Shown here one piece after another: positions 25,073 through 34,080 of a stretch of DNA of 64,000 nt (position 1 is its first letter; each line of letters begins with the position of its first letter). The position numbers and the translations under genes are program-made. The stretch spans positions 197,902-261,901 of the forward strand of contig CAXTIU010000004.1 of NCBI GenBank assembly GCA_964244495.1, written 5' to 3'. The stretch is from RH-AL1 sp964244495. Lineage in GTDB: Bacteria > Pseudomonadota > Alphaproteobacteria > Rhizobiales > Beijerinckiaceae. Below the pieces are notes generated by a model, which was given only the letters and a program-made list of their open reading frames with translations, made no database searches and had not been told where the DNA came from.

Positions 25073-26280
25073 GGCGCCTCGTCCTCCTGCATCCGATGGA
25101 CCCGCGCGGCGCCAAGCTCGGCGGCATCGAGACGCACGTCCGCCTCGTGCTCACCCACCATCCATCGTCGGTGACGCTTCTCTTCGTCGGCCTCGACGAG
25201 TTCGGCGACAGCCCAGCCGGCACCGTGCGAAAGCTCCACGTCGGCGGCCGAACGATCGACTTCCTTCCCGTCGCGCGCGCCGACCCCGCCGCGATCAACG
25301 CGGCCGCCCGCTCGATCCGACGATCGACGACGCTGCGTTTCGCGCTCGGGATGCTCCGCCATCTCCCGGCGATCCGCCGCGCGCTGGCCGGCGAACCGGC
25401 GACCTGTGAGATCGAACGCTTCGAGTTCGCGATCATCCCCCGGCTGCTGCGACGCCCGTTCGTCCTCATCGTGCACAACGAGGGGACCCGTGACGACGCC
25501 ATGGACAGCCTGCTCAAGCGCTACTGGTTCCTCCACCGCCTCAACGAGAGGGTGGCCCTGGCGCTCGCGGACCGGATCTTCGCGGTCAACGCGTCCATCG
25601 CGGCGCGGGTCGCGCGCATCTCGCCCGCGGCCGGCGCGCGCACGGCGATCATGTCCGTTTCCGTCGACACGGGAACGTTCGCGCCGAGCCCTTTCCGAGA
25701 GGCCGGCGACGCGTTCCACGTCTGCTTCGCCGGCCGGCTCGACGCCTTCAAGGACCCGCCGCTAATGTTCGCGAGCCTCGCGCGCCTCGACGCCATGCTG
25801 GCGGCGCGCCCCGCCGGCCGTTTTCGCCGCGTCGCCTTCGACTACGTCGGCGCGTCCGACCCGGCCGTCGTCCCGGCCTTCGCCGCCATCGCCGCACGCA
25901 CCGAGCGGCACGGCATCCGCGATGCCGCAGCGGTCGCGGCGATCATGCGGAGCGCGCACGTCGGCATCATCACCTCCTTCTTCGAGGGGTTGCCCTGCTA
26001 CCTCCTGGAGATGCTGGCGAGCGGCCGCCCGGTCGTCGCCGTCCGCCTCCCGCAGTTCGCGTCCCTCATCACCGACGCCAGCGGCGCCCTCGTCCCGCGC
26101 GGCGCTGACCCGACCGACTCCGCCGCCGCCATCGCCGTCGCGCTCCACCACCTCGCCGCGCGGATCGCGGCTGGGGCGATGGACCCGGCCGCGGTCGCCG
26201 CCCTGGCGCGACCCTACTCGGTCGCCGCCCAGATGGGCCGGCTGTTCGCCTGCCACAACGCCCTGTGTCAGCCCGGCTGA
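25069..26280 (+). CDS. GT4-like glycosyltransferase
   Basis: The 403-residue protein has a GT-B fold. The N-terminal half holds LGGIETHVRLVL and the acceptor-side IVHNEGTRDD. The C-terminal half has FHVCFAGRLDAFKDPPLMFASL and the donor-binding SFFEGLPCYLLEMLASGRPVVAV, the E-x7-E type motif of GT4 enzymes. TTG is the likely start, because it sits in a TTGA overlap with the wecG-like stop; no better codon exists before LHPMDPRG. The 3' end overlaps the convergent glycosyltransferase gene by 13 bases. Confidence 0.85.
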   Translation: MRRLVLLHPMDPRGAKLGGIETHVRLVLTHHPSSVTLLFVGLDEFGDSPAGTVRKLHVGGRTIDFLPVARADPAAINAAARSIRRSTTLRFALGMLRHLPAIRRALAGEPATCEIERFEFAIIPRLLRRPFVLIVHNEGTRDDAMDSLLKRYWFLHRLNERVALALADRIFAVNASIAARVARISPAAGARTAIMSVSVDTGTFAPSPFREAGDAFHVCFAGRLDAFKDPPLMFASLARLDAMLAARPAGRFRRVAFDYVGASDPAVVPAFAAIAARTERHGIRDAAAVAAIMRSAHVGIITSFFEGLPCYLLEMLASGRPVVAVRLPQFASLITDASGALVPRGADPTDSAAAIAVALHHLAARIAAGAMDPAAVAALARPYSVAAQMGRLFACHNALCQPG

Positions 26281-27332
26281 TGGACGCGCGTGCCGGCCAC
26301 CTCGTCGGTCAGGGCCCGGTACGCGTCGCGGATCGTCGGCAACGCGAAGCGCCGCGCGCGCGCCATCAACAGTGCGGGATCGTCCGGCGCGGCGAGGGCC
26401 TGGCTCAGCGCGTCGGCGAGCGCGACGACGTCGCCGACTGGGACGAGGCGCCCGTGGGCGCCGAGGATCTCGGTCGGGCCGCCGCAGCGCGTGCTGACGA
26501 CCGGCACGCCGTGGGCGAGCGCCTCGACAGCCGTCAGGCCGAAGCTCTCGCTCTGCGAGGCGATGGCGACGCAGGAGGCGCGCGCGTACCAGGGCGCCGG
26601 ATCGACATGGCCGGGCAGGGTCACGCGATCCCCCAGCCCGAGGCGGGCGACGGCCGCCTCGATCGCCCGGCGTTCGGGACCCTCGCCGAGGATCGCCAGC
26701 CGCGTGTCGGCCGGCGCCACGGCCGGCAGCGCCGCGACGAGGTCGGGGAAGCGCTTGCCCGGCACCAGGCGGCCGCAGGCGACGACGAGCGGCGGTGCCG
26801 TCGGCGTCGTGCGCCTCGCCGGAGCGGCGGGCAGGGGGTTATGGACGCGCACGAGGCGGGCGCGGCTGCCGCGCCACCGGGCGGCTACGTCCGCCAGCAG
26901 GGCGTCCGAGACGCAGATGCTGCGTGCGGCGAGTCGGGTCGTGAGCGGGCTCGCCCAGTACGAGGCGCGCGCGAAGGGCCTGCGTTCGGCGTCCGCGAAC
27001 CCGTGGTAGCCGAGCACGCAAGCGTGGCGCCGGCCGACCATCATCGCCGCCGCGAGGTGCTTCAGGTTCTGCGCGCCGAGCGCCGAGAACGAGGCGTCCG
27101 GCCGCTCGTCGCGCAGCAGCGTCGCCAGGGCGCGCGTGGCGGCGACGTGGTTCGCGCCGAGCAGGTGGTGCCGCAGGTCGCGCCGGTCCGCCGGCGGCTC
27201 CGGCCCGACGTGATCGGCGGCGAAGGTCACGCGGTCGCCGTCGTCGGCCAGCGCTCCAGCGAGGCGCGCGAAGACCGTCTCCGCGCCGCCGCCGGAGAAG
27301 GCGTGCGTGTAGAACAGGATGTGGCGCGTCAT
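26268..27332 (-). CDS. GT4 family glycosyltransferase
   Basis: The 354-residue retaining glycosyltransferase starts MTRHILFYTHAFSGGGAETVF, the acceptor-side glycine loop. It shows VVACGRLVPGKRFPDLVAAL and ASQSESFGLTAVEALAHGVPVVSTRCGGPTEIL in the donor-binding half. Such enzymes add single sugars to lipid-linked intermediates on the inner face of the membrane. It is the only leftward gene in this stretch, convergent with the preceding glycosyltransferase and divergent from the next gene. That suggests it was added to the locus separately. Confidence 0.88.
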   Translation of the reverse strand: MTRHILFYTHAFSGGGAETVFARLAGALADDGDRVTFAADHVGPEPPADRRDLRHHLLGANHVAATRALATLLRDERPDASFSALGAQNLKHLAAAMMVGRRHACVLGYHGFADAERRPFARASYWASPLTTRLAARSICVSDALLADVAARWRGSRARLVRVHNPLPAAPARRTTPTAPPLVVACGRLVPGKRFPDLVAALPAVAPADTRLAILGEGPERRAIEAAVARLGLGDRVTLPGHVDPAPWYARASCVAIASQSESFGLTAVEALAHGVPVVSTRCGGPTEILGAHGRLVPVGDVVALADALSQALAAPDDPALLMARARRFALPTIRDAYRALTDEVAGTRVHQPG

Positions 27333-27409
27333 GGCGGGGCGGCGGTCGCCGGGATGGTGCCGGTGCTGGCCGAACGGCGGCGTCCTGTCGAAACGGCGGG
27401 GGGCTCGCG

Positions 27410-28813
27410 GTGATCGTCGGGCTGCAGGTCGGCACGCCGGCGCGGGGCTGGCACCTGCGATTGGCCGCGCGCATCGAGGCGGAAGGCCACCGGGTCGTCG
27501 TGCGCCAGGTGGCGTCGCGCCCCGCGCCGGGCGCGACGCTCGTCCTCGGCGCGGAGCGCCGCCTCTACGCGGGCGCGGTGGAGGGGACCGACCCGGTCAC
27601 CCTCCCGCGCGCTGCCGCGAGCGGCGCGTGCGATGTCTTGATCGTCGTCGAGGGCGAGGGAACGGACGAGTTCCTTGAGCTTCTGTTCGACGAGGGCGTG
27701 GGCGAGGCTGCGCTCGTCGGCGCGCTCCTCGGCGGTCGCGCGCCGCTGGTCCGCGTGCGGGGCGCCCAGGGCGTGCTGGCCGCCGGACTGCCCGCCGTGG
27801 AGGACCGTCACGTCCTCGGGCGGGCGCTGTCGCAGGTGCTGGTCCGCACGGAGGACATCATCGTGCAGGCGTTGCGGCGGACGGCAGGCGGCGCGGCCGC
27901 GCCCACGCTGCCGACGACGCGCGCCCTCGTGCGAACGCCATCCCCGCTCGGCTTCCTGGCACGCGGTGTCGCGGCCAAACTCGCGCGGCGCTTCGGCCGG
28001 ACGGGAGGGCGCCCGGATCACTGGCGCGTGGCCTATCGCGCGCTCGACACCGGCGCGGCCTTCACGGTCCTGCCGGACGAGGGAGAGCGCTTCTACGCCG
28101 ACCCGTTCCCCTTCGAGTGGGGTGGCCGCCGCGTCCTCTTCTTCGAGGATTACGCGTACCGGACCGGCAAGGGCGTCATCGGCTGCGTGGAGATCGACGG
28201 CGCGGGCCGCGCCTCGCCGCCGCGCACGGTGCTGGAACAGCCGTTCCACCTGTCGTACCCCTTCGTCTTCAGCGACGGCGGCGCCCTGTTCATGCTGCCG
28301 GAGATGGGTGCCGCGCGACGCGTCCAGCTGTTCCGCGCGGCGTCGTTCCCCGATCGCTGGGTGCCGGACCGGGTGCTCCTCGACGAAGTCGTGGCGGCCG
28401 ACGCGACGCTCGTCCGTCACGGCGGCCGGTGGTGGCTGTTCGCGACGCTGGCGGGCGACGGCGGCTCGTCCTGGGACAAGCTCTGCCTGTTCCACGCGCC
28501 GGCCCTCGCCGGACCCTGGGTGCCGCACGCCGGCAATCCCGTGTCGATCGACGCGGGCGCCGCGCGACCGGCCGGCGCCATGTGGCACGAGGGCGGGGTG
28601 CTGATGCGGGTCGCGCAGGATTGCCGGCGCGGTTACGGCGACGCCGTGGCGGTGTGCCGCGTCGACCGCCTCGACCCCGCCGGCTTCGACCAGACCGTCG
28701 TCGCGCGGCTGACGGCCCCCGCCGGGCTCGCGGCGGACGGCACGCACACCCGGAACCGGGCGGCCGGCTTCGAGGCCATCGATCTCCGCTCGTCGCGCGC
28801 GCCGCGAGCCTGA
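27410..28813 (+). CDS. Two-part protein: formyltransferase-like N-terminus plus GH43-like five-bladed propeller
   Basis: A 467-residue protein starting with GTG. The first about 150 residues (MIVGLQVGTPARGWHLRLAA...) look like a Rossmann-type segment as found before such propellers. The rest, from DHWRVAYRALDTG, has ADPFPFEWGGRRVLFFEDY, PFHLSYPFVFSDGGALFMLPEM and repeated LVRHGGRWWLFAT-type blades. This layout matches proteins annotated with the glucosamine inositolphosphorylceramide transferase N-terminal-like domain, which resembles family 43 hydrolases. In bacteria they occur in polysaccharide loci with no proven reaction. A role in glycan modification is inferred from context only. Confidence 0.65.
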   Translation: MIVGLQVGTPARGWHLRLAARIEAEGHRVVVRQVASRPAPGATLVLGAERRLYAGAVEGTDPVTLPRAAASGACDVLIVVEGEGTDEFLELLFDEGVGEAALVGALLGGRAPLVRVRGAQGVLAAGLPAVEDRHVLGRALSQVLVRTEDIIVQALRRTAGGAAAPTLPTTRALVRTPSPLGFLARGVAAKLARRFGRTGGRPDHWRVAYRALDTGAAFTVLPDEGERFYADPFPFEWGGRRVLFFEDYAYRTGKGVIGCVEIDGAGRASPPRTVLEQPFHLSYPFVFSDGGALFMLPEMGAARRVQLFRAASFPDRWVPDRVLLDEVVAADATLVRHGGRWWLFATLAGDGGSSWDKLCLFHAPALAGPWVPHAGNPVSIDAGAARPAGAMWHEGGVLMRVAQDCRRGYGDAVAVCRVDRLDPAGFDQTVVARLTAPAGLAADGTHTRNRAAGFEAIDLRSSRAPRA

Positions 28814-29142
28814 GGCATCGAACCGGATCATGGACCCGGTCCGATGCTCTCGGGTGCCGGGCCGCACCTTGAGCGCCGTTCGACGCTTGAGGGCCTCGGT
28901 CCGGCCGCCGTACCGGCGCCCTCCGAAAAATTCACGCGACACACACATTCTCGCGTCAGCTGCGTCATGCGTCAGGATCCTGGAAGGATCGCGCGGTCGA
29001 AGTCAGCCGAGGGCAATAAGGTAAGCGTACCTTACGCCGGCCCGGCGTCGGCCGCAAGCTCGTCGCCGTCGCAGACCCAAGGAGGTCCACTCCCCGCCGA
29101 CGGGGTCGCGCCACGCCCACGCTGCGGCCCGACGCCCTCGCT
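28814..29142. other. Intergenic region between convergent genes, with an inverted repeat
   Basis: This 329-base gap separates the ends of the propeller gene and the FNT gene. I see no gene in it. It contains a perfect inverted repeat TAAGGTA-AGCG-TACCTTA at 29017-29034, AT-rich compared with its surroundings and without a T-run. The stem could act as a weak bidirectional terminator or a protein-binding site. The sequence shortly before the FNT stop has no other clear signal. Confidence 0.5.
29017..29034. repeat. Perfect 7-bp inverted repeat with 4-base loop
   Basis: TAAGGTA and TACCTTA flank AGCG. The neighbouring bases give an overlapping second palindrome (GTAAGCGTACCTTAC). It lies about 110 bases beyond the FNT stop codon and 200 beyond the propeller stop, between convergent genes. 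Confidence 0.6.
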
Positions 29143-30024
29143 TCACGTGGCGTTCGGCAATTCCGCTCGGATCGGCGCGTGGTTGAGGATGGCGACGAAG
29201 GACACGCCGCCGATCGTGTTGCCGATCAGGGTGGGGATCAAGAACCGGGTGAAGTACTCGCCGAAGCTGATATGGCCGACGAAGACGTTGAAAGCGGCCT
29301 CCACCGATCCGGCGATGATGTGCGAGAAGTGCGCGAGCGCGACGACGTAGGTCAGGATCAGGATCAGCAGCAACCGCGACTGTCCGGCGCCGGGGATCAG
29401 CCACACCATCAGCGCGATCAGCCATCCGGCGAGGACCGCCTTGATCAGCATCGGCCAGAACGAGTCCTTGATGGCCTCTTCCGCCAGGCTCCGCAGCGCC
29501 TTGTTGACCTCGGCGTCGAACAGGCCGGGATGGCTGATCAGCCAGGCGAAGACGACCGTCCCGACGATGTTGAAGAGGAGCACCACCGCCCAGAGACGCG
29601 CCATCCGGAGGAAGGTTTCGCGGGTCTTGCGGATCAGGAACGGGAGGACCGCCGTCAGCGTGCTCTCGGTGAACAGCTGCTGGCGCCCGAGCACCACGAT
29701 CAGGAAGCCGATCGTGTAGCCGAAGCTGGTGACGAGCTTCGACCACGGCGCCTCGGGCAGGTCGCTCCTGATGACCGCCATGGTGAAGAACGAGAACCCC
29801 ATGGAAAGGCCGGCACCCAGGGCCGACCACGTGAGCGCGGTGAGGCTTCGCGCCAACTCCTTCTCGCCGTCCTCGCGGATGATCTCGTGGATGACCTTGG
29901 CGTCAGGCGGCGTCGGCGCCGTGCTGGCGTGGAGGCGCTCCTCGTCCTCGAGGTCGGGTTCGTGCTGGTCCCCCTCGCCGTCATCCGCTTCGGCGTCTCC
30001 GCCGCGACCCTGCCGATCCATCAT
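29143..30024 (-). CDS. Formate/nitrite transporter (FNT) family channel
   Basis: The 293-residue protein has an acidic, charged N-terminal tail of about 45 residues, then six membrane helices. They include LTWSALGAGLSMGFSFFTMAV, FGYTIGFLIVVLGRQQLFTEST, VVLLFNIVGTVVFAWLI, WLIALMVWLIPG and ILTYVVALAHFSHIIAGSVEA. The FTEST and FSHIIAGS segments correspond to the conserved pore region of FNT proteins. The acidic tail resembles the YfdC-like branch, whose substrate is not fixed. The ATG at 30024 is preferred over a GTG at 30033. No formate dehydrogenase is nearby, though fdhD lies 3 kb away. Confidence 0.87.
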   Translation of the reverse strand: MMDRQGRGGDAEADDGEGDQHEPDLEDEERLHASTAPTPPDAKVIHEIIREDGEKELARSLTALTWSALGAGLSMGFSFFTMAVIRSDLPEAPWSKLVTSFGYTIGFLIVVLGRQQLFTESTLTAVLPFLIRKTRETFLRMARLWAVVLLFNIVGTVVFAWLISHPGLFDAEVNKALRSLAEEAIKDSFWPMLIKAVLAGWLIALMVWLIPGAGQSRLLLILILTYVVALAHFSHIIAGSVEAAFNVFVGHISFGEYFTRFLIPTLIGNTIGGVSFVAILNHAPIRAELPNAT

Positions 30025-30112
30025 TGTTGCCACTCGCGGTGAGCCGGTAGATCACGACGGCCCGCGACGCGGCTCCCTTGAACCCCGTCGGACGCGACCC
30101 ATCGTAACGGCG

Positions 30113-30577
30113 TCACCAGCCCATCGTTCCCGGCGCGCCCTTGAAGGGACCGATCAGGTTCGTCGTCACCCAGCCGCCGTAGAAGGAACCGGGTTGCGCG
30201 GTGACCTGCTCGTCGTCGACGAAGCAGGCGTCCATCGCCGCCGGGTACACGGCGAGGTGGTCCCGAATGCTCGCGAAGGCGGGCGTCGGCTCGGGATAGC
30301 TCCACGCGCAATCGACCGCGGTCCGTCCGGCCTGGCGAAGCGACCAGTACGTCGCCATGCCCTTCCACTCGCAGAAGCTGCGCCGTCCGCTCGCGAGCAG
30401 TTCGCAGGTGAAGTCCTCGCGCGGCAGGTAGTAGACCGGCGGATGGCTGGTTTCCAGCACCCGCTTGGCGTCCCGCGTCTCGACGATGGCGCGGCCGGCC
30501 AGGATGATGCGGAGCGTCCGCGCGACCGGCTCGACGCGCGGCGGCCTCGGGTAGTCCCAGACGGATTCCTGTTTCAT
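30113..30577 (-). CDS. DUF427 domain protein
   Basis: The 154-residue protein belongs to the DUF427 family. Recognisable pieces are ARTLRIILAGRAIVETRDAKRVLETSHPPVYYLPREDF, FCEWKGMATYW and the C-terminal FYGGWVTTNLIGPFKG. The fold is a small beta-barrel of unknown function, common in soil bacteria. It is preceded on the same strand by bluB with a gap of only 21 bases, so the two are probably co-transcribed. No functional link is evident. Confidence 0.85.
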   Translation of the reverse strand: MKQESVWDYPRPPRVEPVARTLRIILAGRAIVETRDAKRVLETSHPPVYYLPREDFTCELLASGRRSFCEWKGMATYWSLRQAGRTAVDCAWSYPEPTPAFASIRDHLAVYPAAMDACFVDDEQVTAQPGSFYGGWVTTNLIGPFKGAPGTMGW

Positions 30578-30598
30578 ATCGCGTCCTCGCTCGGGTCG

Positions 30599-31243
30599 TC
30601 AGCGCCGCAGGATGCGGCAGGACGGGGCGCGCCGTTCCTCCCAGCCGGCGCGCTGCAGGGTCGGGGCATCGTCCTCGCTCGCGGGATAGCCGAGGCAGAG
30701 GTAGCCGACGAGGCGCCAGTGCGCCGGCACGTCGAGCGCCGCCGCCACCGGGCGTGGATCGAGGATCGACACCCAGCCGAGCCCGACGCCCTCGGCACGC
30801 GCCGCCAGCCACAGGGTGTGCACCGCGATCGCCACGGAGTAGGCGAGCGCGTCGGGCATGGTGGCGCGGCCGAGCCCGTGACCCTGCTCCGGCTCGGGAT
30901 CGCAGAAGGCGGCGAGCTGGACAGGGGCGTCGTCGAGCCCGGCGAGCTTGAGGCGGGCATAGGCGCCCTGGCGCCCCGCGTCCTGCGCCAGCAGCGCGAG
31001 GGCGTTGGCCGCCTCGAAGTTCGCCCGCATCGCGGCGCGGCGGGCGGGATCGTCCACCACCACGAAACGCCACGGCTCGCTCAGCCCCACCGAGGGCGAG
31101 AGGCAGGCGGCGGCGACCAGCCGCTCCAGCGTGCCGTCGGGCAGCGGGTCGCGCCGGAACGAGCGCACGTCGCGCCGCCACGCGAGCAGGTCGGCGAGGC
31201 CGTCGCGGACGGCGGGGGTGAAGCGCGGCGGGTGCGGGGACAT
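30599..31243 (-). CDS. bluB: 5,6-dimethylbenzimidazole synthase
   Basis: BluB destroys reduced FMN with oxygen to form dimethylbenzimidazole, the lower ligand of vitamin B12. The 214-residue protein is nitroreductase-like. WRRDVRSFRRDPLPDGTLERLVAAACLSPSVGLSEPWRFVVV is the FMN-binding N-terminal part, and GLGRATMPDALAYSVAIAVHTLWLAARAEGVGLGWVSILDP is the helical core. The start at 31243 (MSPHPPRF) fits the family N-terminus. With cobU at 3643 it indicates that the organism makes or completes cobalamin, although the two genes are far apart. Confidence 0.9.
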   Translation of the reverse strand: MSPHPPRFTPAVRDGLADLLAWRRDVRSFRRDPLPDGTLERLVAAACLSPSVGLSEPWRFVVVDDPARRAAMRANFEAANALALLAQDAGRQGAYARLKLAGLDDAPVQLAAFCDPEPEQGHGLGRATMPDALAYSVAIAVHTLWLAARAEGVGLGWVSILDPRPVAAALDVPAHWRLVGYLCLGYPASEDDAPTLQRAGWEERRAPSCRILRR

Positions 31244-31482
31244 GGTCGCGTGGGGTATGGTGAACGGCTGGGATCGGCCGGTTGTCCCGCGTTCCGGCGT
31301 CCGGCGCAAATACGTTGGCGGGCGTCCATCGCGGACCTCGCTCCTTCGATCGCCGTCGGCCGGATCGGACAGGCCGCATTGGACAGTCGAGGTGGCGATG
31401 CCGTACACGGTGGTCCGATGGCTGCGCACCCGTCCCGGCCGCGTGCCCAGCATCGCGTGCGAACCCCAGCCCGGCCACAGCC

Positions 31483-33084
31483 ATGCACGACTACCCCAGG
31501 AAGATCCTCAGCGCGCGCGTCTACGACGTCGCCATCGAGAGCCCGCTCGACCCGATGCCGCGCCTGTCGCAGCGCCTCGGCGTCGACGTGCGCCTGAAGC
31601 GCGAGGACCTGCAGCCGATCTTCTCGTTCAAGCTGCGCGGCGCCTACAACAAGATCGTCGGCCTCGACCCGAACGTGCGGGCGCGGGGCATCGTCACGGC
31701 GTCGGCCGGCAACCACGCGCAAGGGGTGGCGCTCGCCGCCGGCAAGCTCGGCATCGACGCGACCATCGTGATGCCGCGCACCACGCCGGCCATCAAGGTC
31801 GAGGGGGTGCGCCGGCTCGGCGGCGTCGTCGTGCTGCACGGCGACGCCTTCGACGACGCGCTCGCCCACGCCCGCGCGCTGGAGGCGGAGCGCGGCCTGA
31901 CCTTCGTCCCGCCCTACGACGATCCCGACGTGATCGCCGGGCAGGGCACGATCGGCATGGAGATCCTGCGCCAGCACCCGGACCCGATCGAGGCGATCTT
32001 CGTGCCGATCGGCGGCGGCGGGCTGGCGGCCGGCGTCTCCGTCTTCGTCAAGTACCTGCGCCCGGAGGTGAAGGTGATCGGCGTCGAGCCGGACGACGCG
32101 GCGAGCATGGCGGCGGCCTTGGCGGCCGGACACCGCGTCGACCTCGGCCAGGTCGGGCTGTTCGCCGACGGCGTCGCCGTCCGCCAGGTGGGCGAGGAAC
32201 CGTTCCGGATCTGCCGCGAGACCCTCGACGAGGTCGTCACCGTCTCGACCGACGAGATCTGCGCCGCCGTGAAGGACACGTTCGACGACACCCGCGCCAG
32301 CGCCGAGCCGGCCGGCGCGGTCGGCCTGGCGGGCCTCAAGAAATACGCCGAGCGGCAGGCGGCGGCCGGCCGGCCCTGCCGGGGCGCGCTGGTGACGATC
32401 AACAGCGGCGCCAACCTCAACTTCGACCGGCTGCGCCACATCGCCGAGCGCGCCGAGCTCGGCGAGAAGCGCGAGGCGCTGCTCGCCGTCACCATCCCCG
32501 AGGAGCCGGGCTCCTACCGCGCCTTCATCCGCACGCTGGGGCCGCGCCTCGTCACCGAGTTCAACTACCGCTACGCCCACGAGCGCGAGGCGCACGTCTT
32601 CGTGGGCGTCCGGCTCGTCGGCGGCGCCAGGGAGAAGAGCGAGCTGGTGGCGAGCTTGCGCGAGGCCGGCTACGACGTGGTCGACCTCAGCGACGACGAG
32701 ACCGCCAAGGTCCACGTCCGCTACATGGTGGGCGGCCGCGCCGGCGGGCTTCCCGACGAGCGGCTCTACCGGTTCCAGTTCCCCGAGCGGCCCGGCGCGC
32801 TTCTCAAGTTCCTCGACGGGCTGGCGCCCGGCTGGAGCATCTCGCTGTTCCACTACCGCAACCACGGGGCGGACTACGGGCGCGTGCTGGCCGGCATCCT
32901 GGTGCCCGACGACGAGTTGCGGCGCTTCGAGGCCTGCCTCGACGCGCTGGGCTATCCCTATTGGGACGAGAGCCGCAACCCAGCCTACCAGATCTTCCTG
33001 AACGGCGGGGCGCCGCGTCCCCTCGCCGCCGCCGACAAGGAGGAGCGGGTCGCGGCGCTGGAGGCGGTGCGCGCCCTGATCTGA
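31483..33084 (+). CDS. ilvA: Threonine ammonia-lyase, biosynthetic (threonine dehydratase)
   Basis: This PLP enzyme deaminates threonine to 2-oxobutanoate, the entry to isoleucine synthesis. The PLP lysine is in FSFKLRGAYNK near residue 57, SAGNHAQGVA follows, and the phosphate-binding loop is GGGGLAAG near 190. Two ACT-like regulatory domains make up the C-terminal third (EEPGSYRAFIRTLGP and PERPGALLKFLDGL), so feedback control by isoleucine is expected. Starts upstream of 31483 would add non-family sequence. fdhD follows 17 bases after the stop. Confidence 0.95.
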   Translation: MHDYPRKILSARVYDVAIESPLDPMPRLSQRLGVDVRLKREDLQPIFSFKLRGAYNKIVGLDPNVRARGIVTASAGNHAQGVALAAGKLGIDATIVMPRTTPAIKVEGVRRLGGVVVLHGDAFDDALAHARALEAERGLTFVPPYDDPDVIAGQGTIGMEILRQHPDPIEAIFVPIGGGGLAAGVSVFVKYLRPEVKVIGVEPDDAASMAAALAAGHRVDLGQVGLFADGVAVRQVGEEPFRICRETLDEVVTVSTDEICAAVKDTFDDTRASAEPAGAVGLAGLKKYAERQAAAGRPCRGALVTINSGANLNFDRLRHIAERAELGEKREALLAVTIPEEPGSYRAFIRTLGPRLVTEFNYRYAHEREAHVFVGVRLVGGAREKSELVASLREAGYDVVDLSDDETAKVHVRYMVGGRAGGLPDERLYRFQFPERPGALLKFLDGLAPGWSISLFHYRNHGADYGRVLAGILVPDDELRRFEACLDALGYPYWDESRNPAYQIFLNGGAPRPLAAADKEERVAALEAVRALI

Positions 33085-33101
33085 TCCGCAACCACCGAGC
33101 G

Positions 33102-33965
33102 ATGGACACCCTCTTGCCGCAACCCGCCGCCCCACCGCCCGTCGCGATCGCGCCCGACATGATCGACGCCGTGACGCTGACGCCCTCGCGCGTGCTCGCC
33201 TTCGACGGGCGGGTCGTGCGCGAGGGCGATCACGCCGTGGCGGTCGAGGTGCCGGTGCAGGTCACCTTCGCCGACGTGCCCTTCGCGGTGATGATGCTGA
33301 CGCCCGCCGACCTCGTCGACTTCGCCTACGGCTTCAGTTTGACCGAGGGCATGATCGAGCGCGCCGCCGACATCCGCGACGTGGTGGCGACCCGCGTCGA
33401 CGACGGCTGGCGGCTCGCCGTCACGCTCAACGGCGAGCGCCTGCGCAAGCACCTGGCCCGCCAGCGCGCGATGACCGGGCGGACGGGGTGCGGCGTCTGC
33501 GGCATCGACGACATCGAGGCGCTGCGGCGCGCCGAGCGCGGCGCGACGGCGGCCCCGCCGGTCGCGCTCGCCGCCATCGAGCGGGCGCTCGCCGCGCTCG
33601 ACGAGGGCCAAGTCCTCAACGCCCGCACCCGCGCGGTGCACGCCGCCGCCTGGGCGGACGCGTCCGGCGCCATCCACCACGTGCGGGAGGACGTCGGGCG
33701 CCACAACGCGCTCGACAAGCTGGTCGGCGCCCTGGTGCGGACGGAGGTCGACACGCGGGCCGGCTTCATCGTCATCACCAGCCGCTGCTCGTTCGAGATG
33801 GTCGAGAAGGCGGCGACCGCCGGCGCCGGCGCGCTCGTGTCCATCTCGGCGCCGACCTCGCTCGCGATCGCCCGCGCCCGCGCGCTCGACGTGACCCTCG
33901 TCGCCATCGCCCGGCGCGACACGCTCACCGTCTTCAACGGGATGGACCGCGTCACCATCCCGTAA
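33102..33965 (+). CDS. fdhD: FdhD, sulfur carrier for formate dehydrogenase maturation
   Basis: FdhD moves sulfur from a cysteine desulfurase to the molybdenum cofactor of formate dehydrogenase. The CxxC pair is in RTGCGVCGIDD near residue 127. FAYGFSLTEGMI precedes it, and VREDVGRHNALDKLVG and VITSRCSFEMVEKAA follow, all typical of the family. The 287-residue length is normal. It sits 17 bases after ilvA and is probably co-transcribed. No formate dehydrogenase genes are in this window, so its client is encoded elsewhere. Confidence 0.94.
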   Translation: MDTLLPQPAAPPPVAIAPDMIDAVTLTPSRVLAFDGRVVREGDHAVAVEVPVQVTFADVPFAVMMLTPADLVDFAYGFSLTEGMIERAADIRDVVATRVDDGWRLAVTLNGERLRKHLARQRAMTGRTGCGVCGIDDIEALRRAERGATAAPPVALAAIERALAALDEGQVLNARTRAVHAAAWADASGAIHHVREDVGRHNALDKLVGALVRTEVDTRAGFIVITSRCSFEMVEKAATAGAGALVSISAPTSLAIARARALDVTLVAIARRDTLTVFNGMDRVTIP

Positions 33966-34080
33966 GCGTTGACGCATCGGCCCCGATCACGGTGGCCGCG
34001 CGGCTTGTTCGGCCGTGCCGAACCCCTTACTAGACGCGCGCCCACGCGCTCGTGCCGACCGCGTCGGCCGAGGGGTCGCC

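Noticed and set aside
31081..33135. A 684-codon minus-strand open frame
   Set aside because: It is the shadow of ilvA, whose PLP and ACT motifs are unambiguous on the plus strand.
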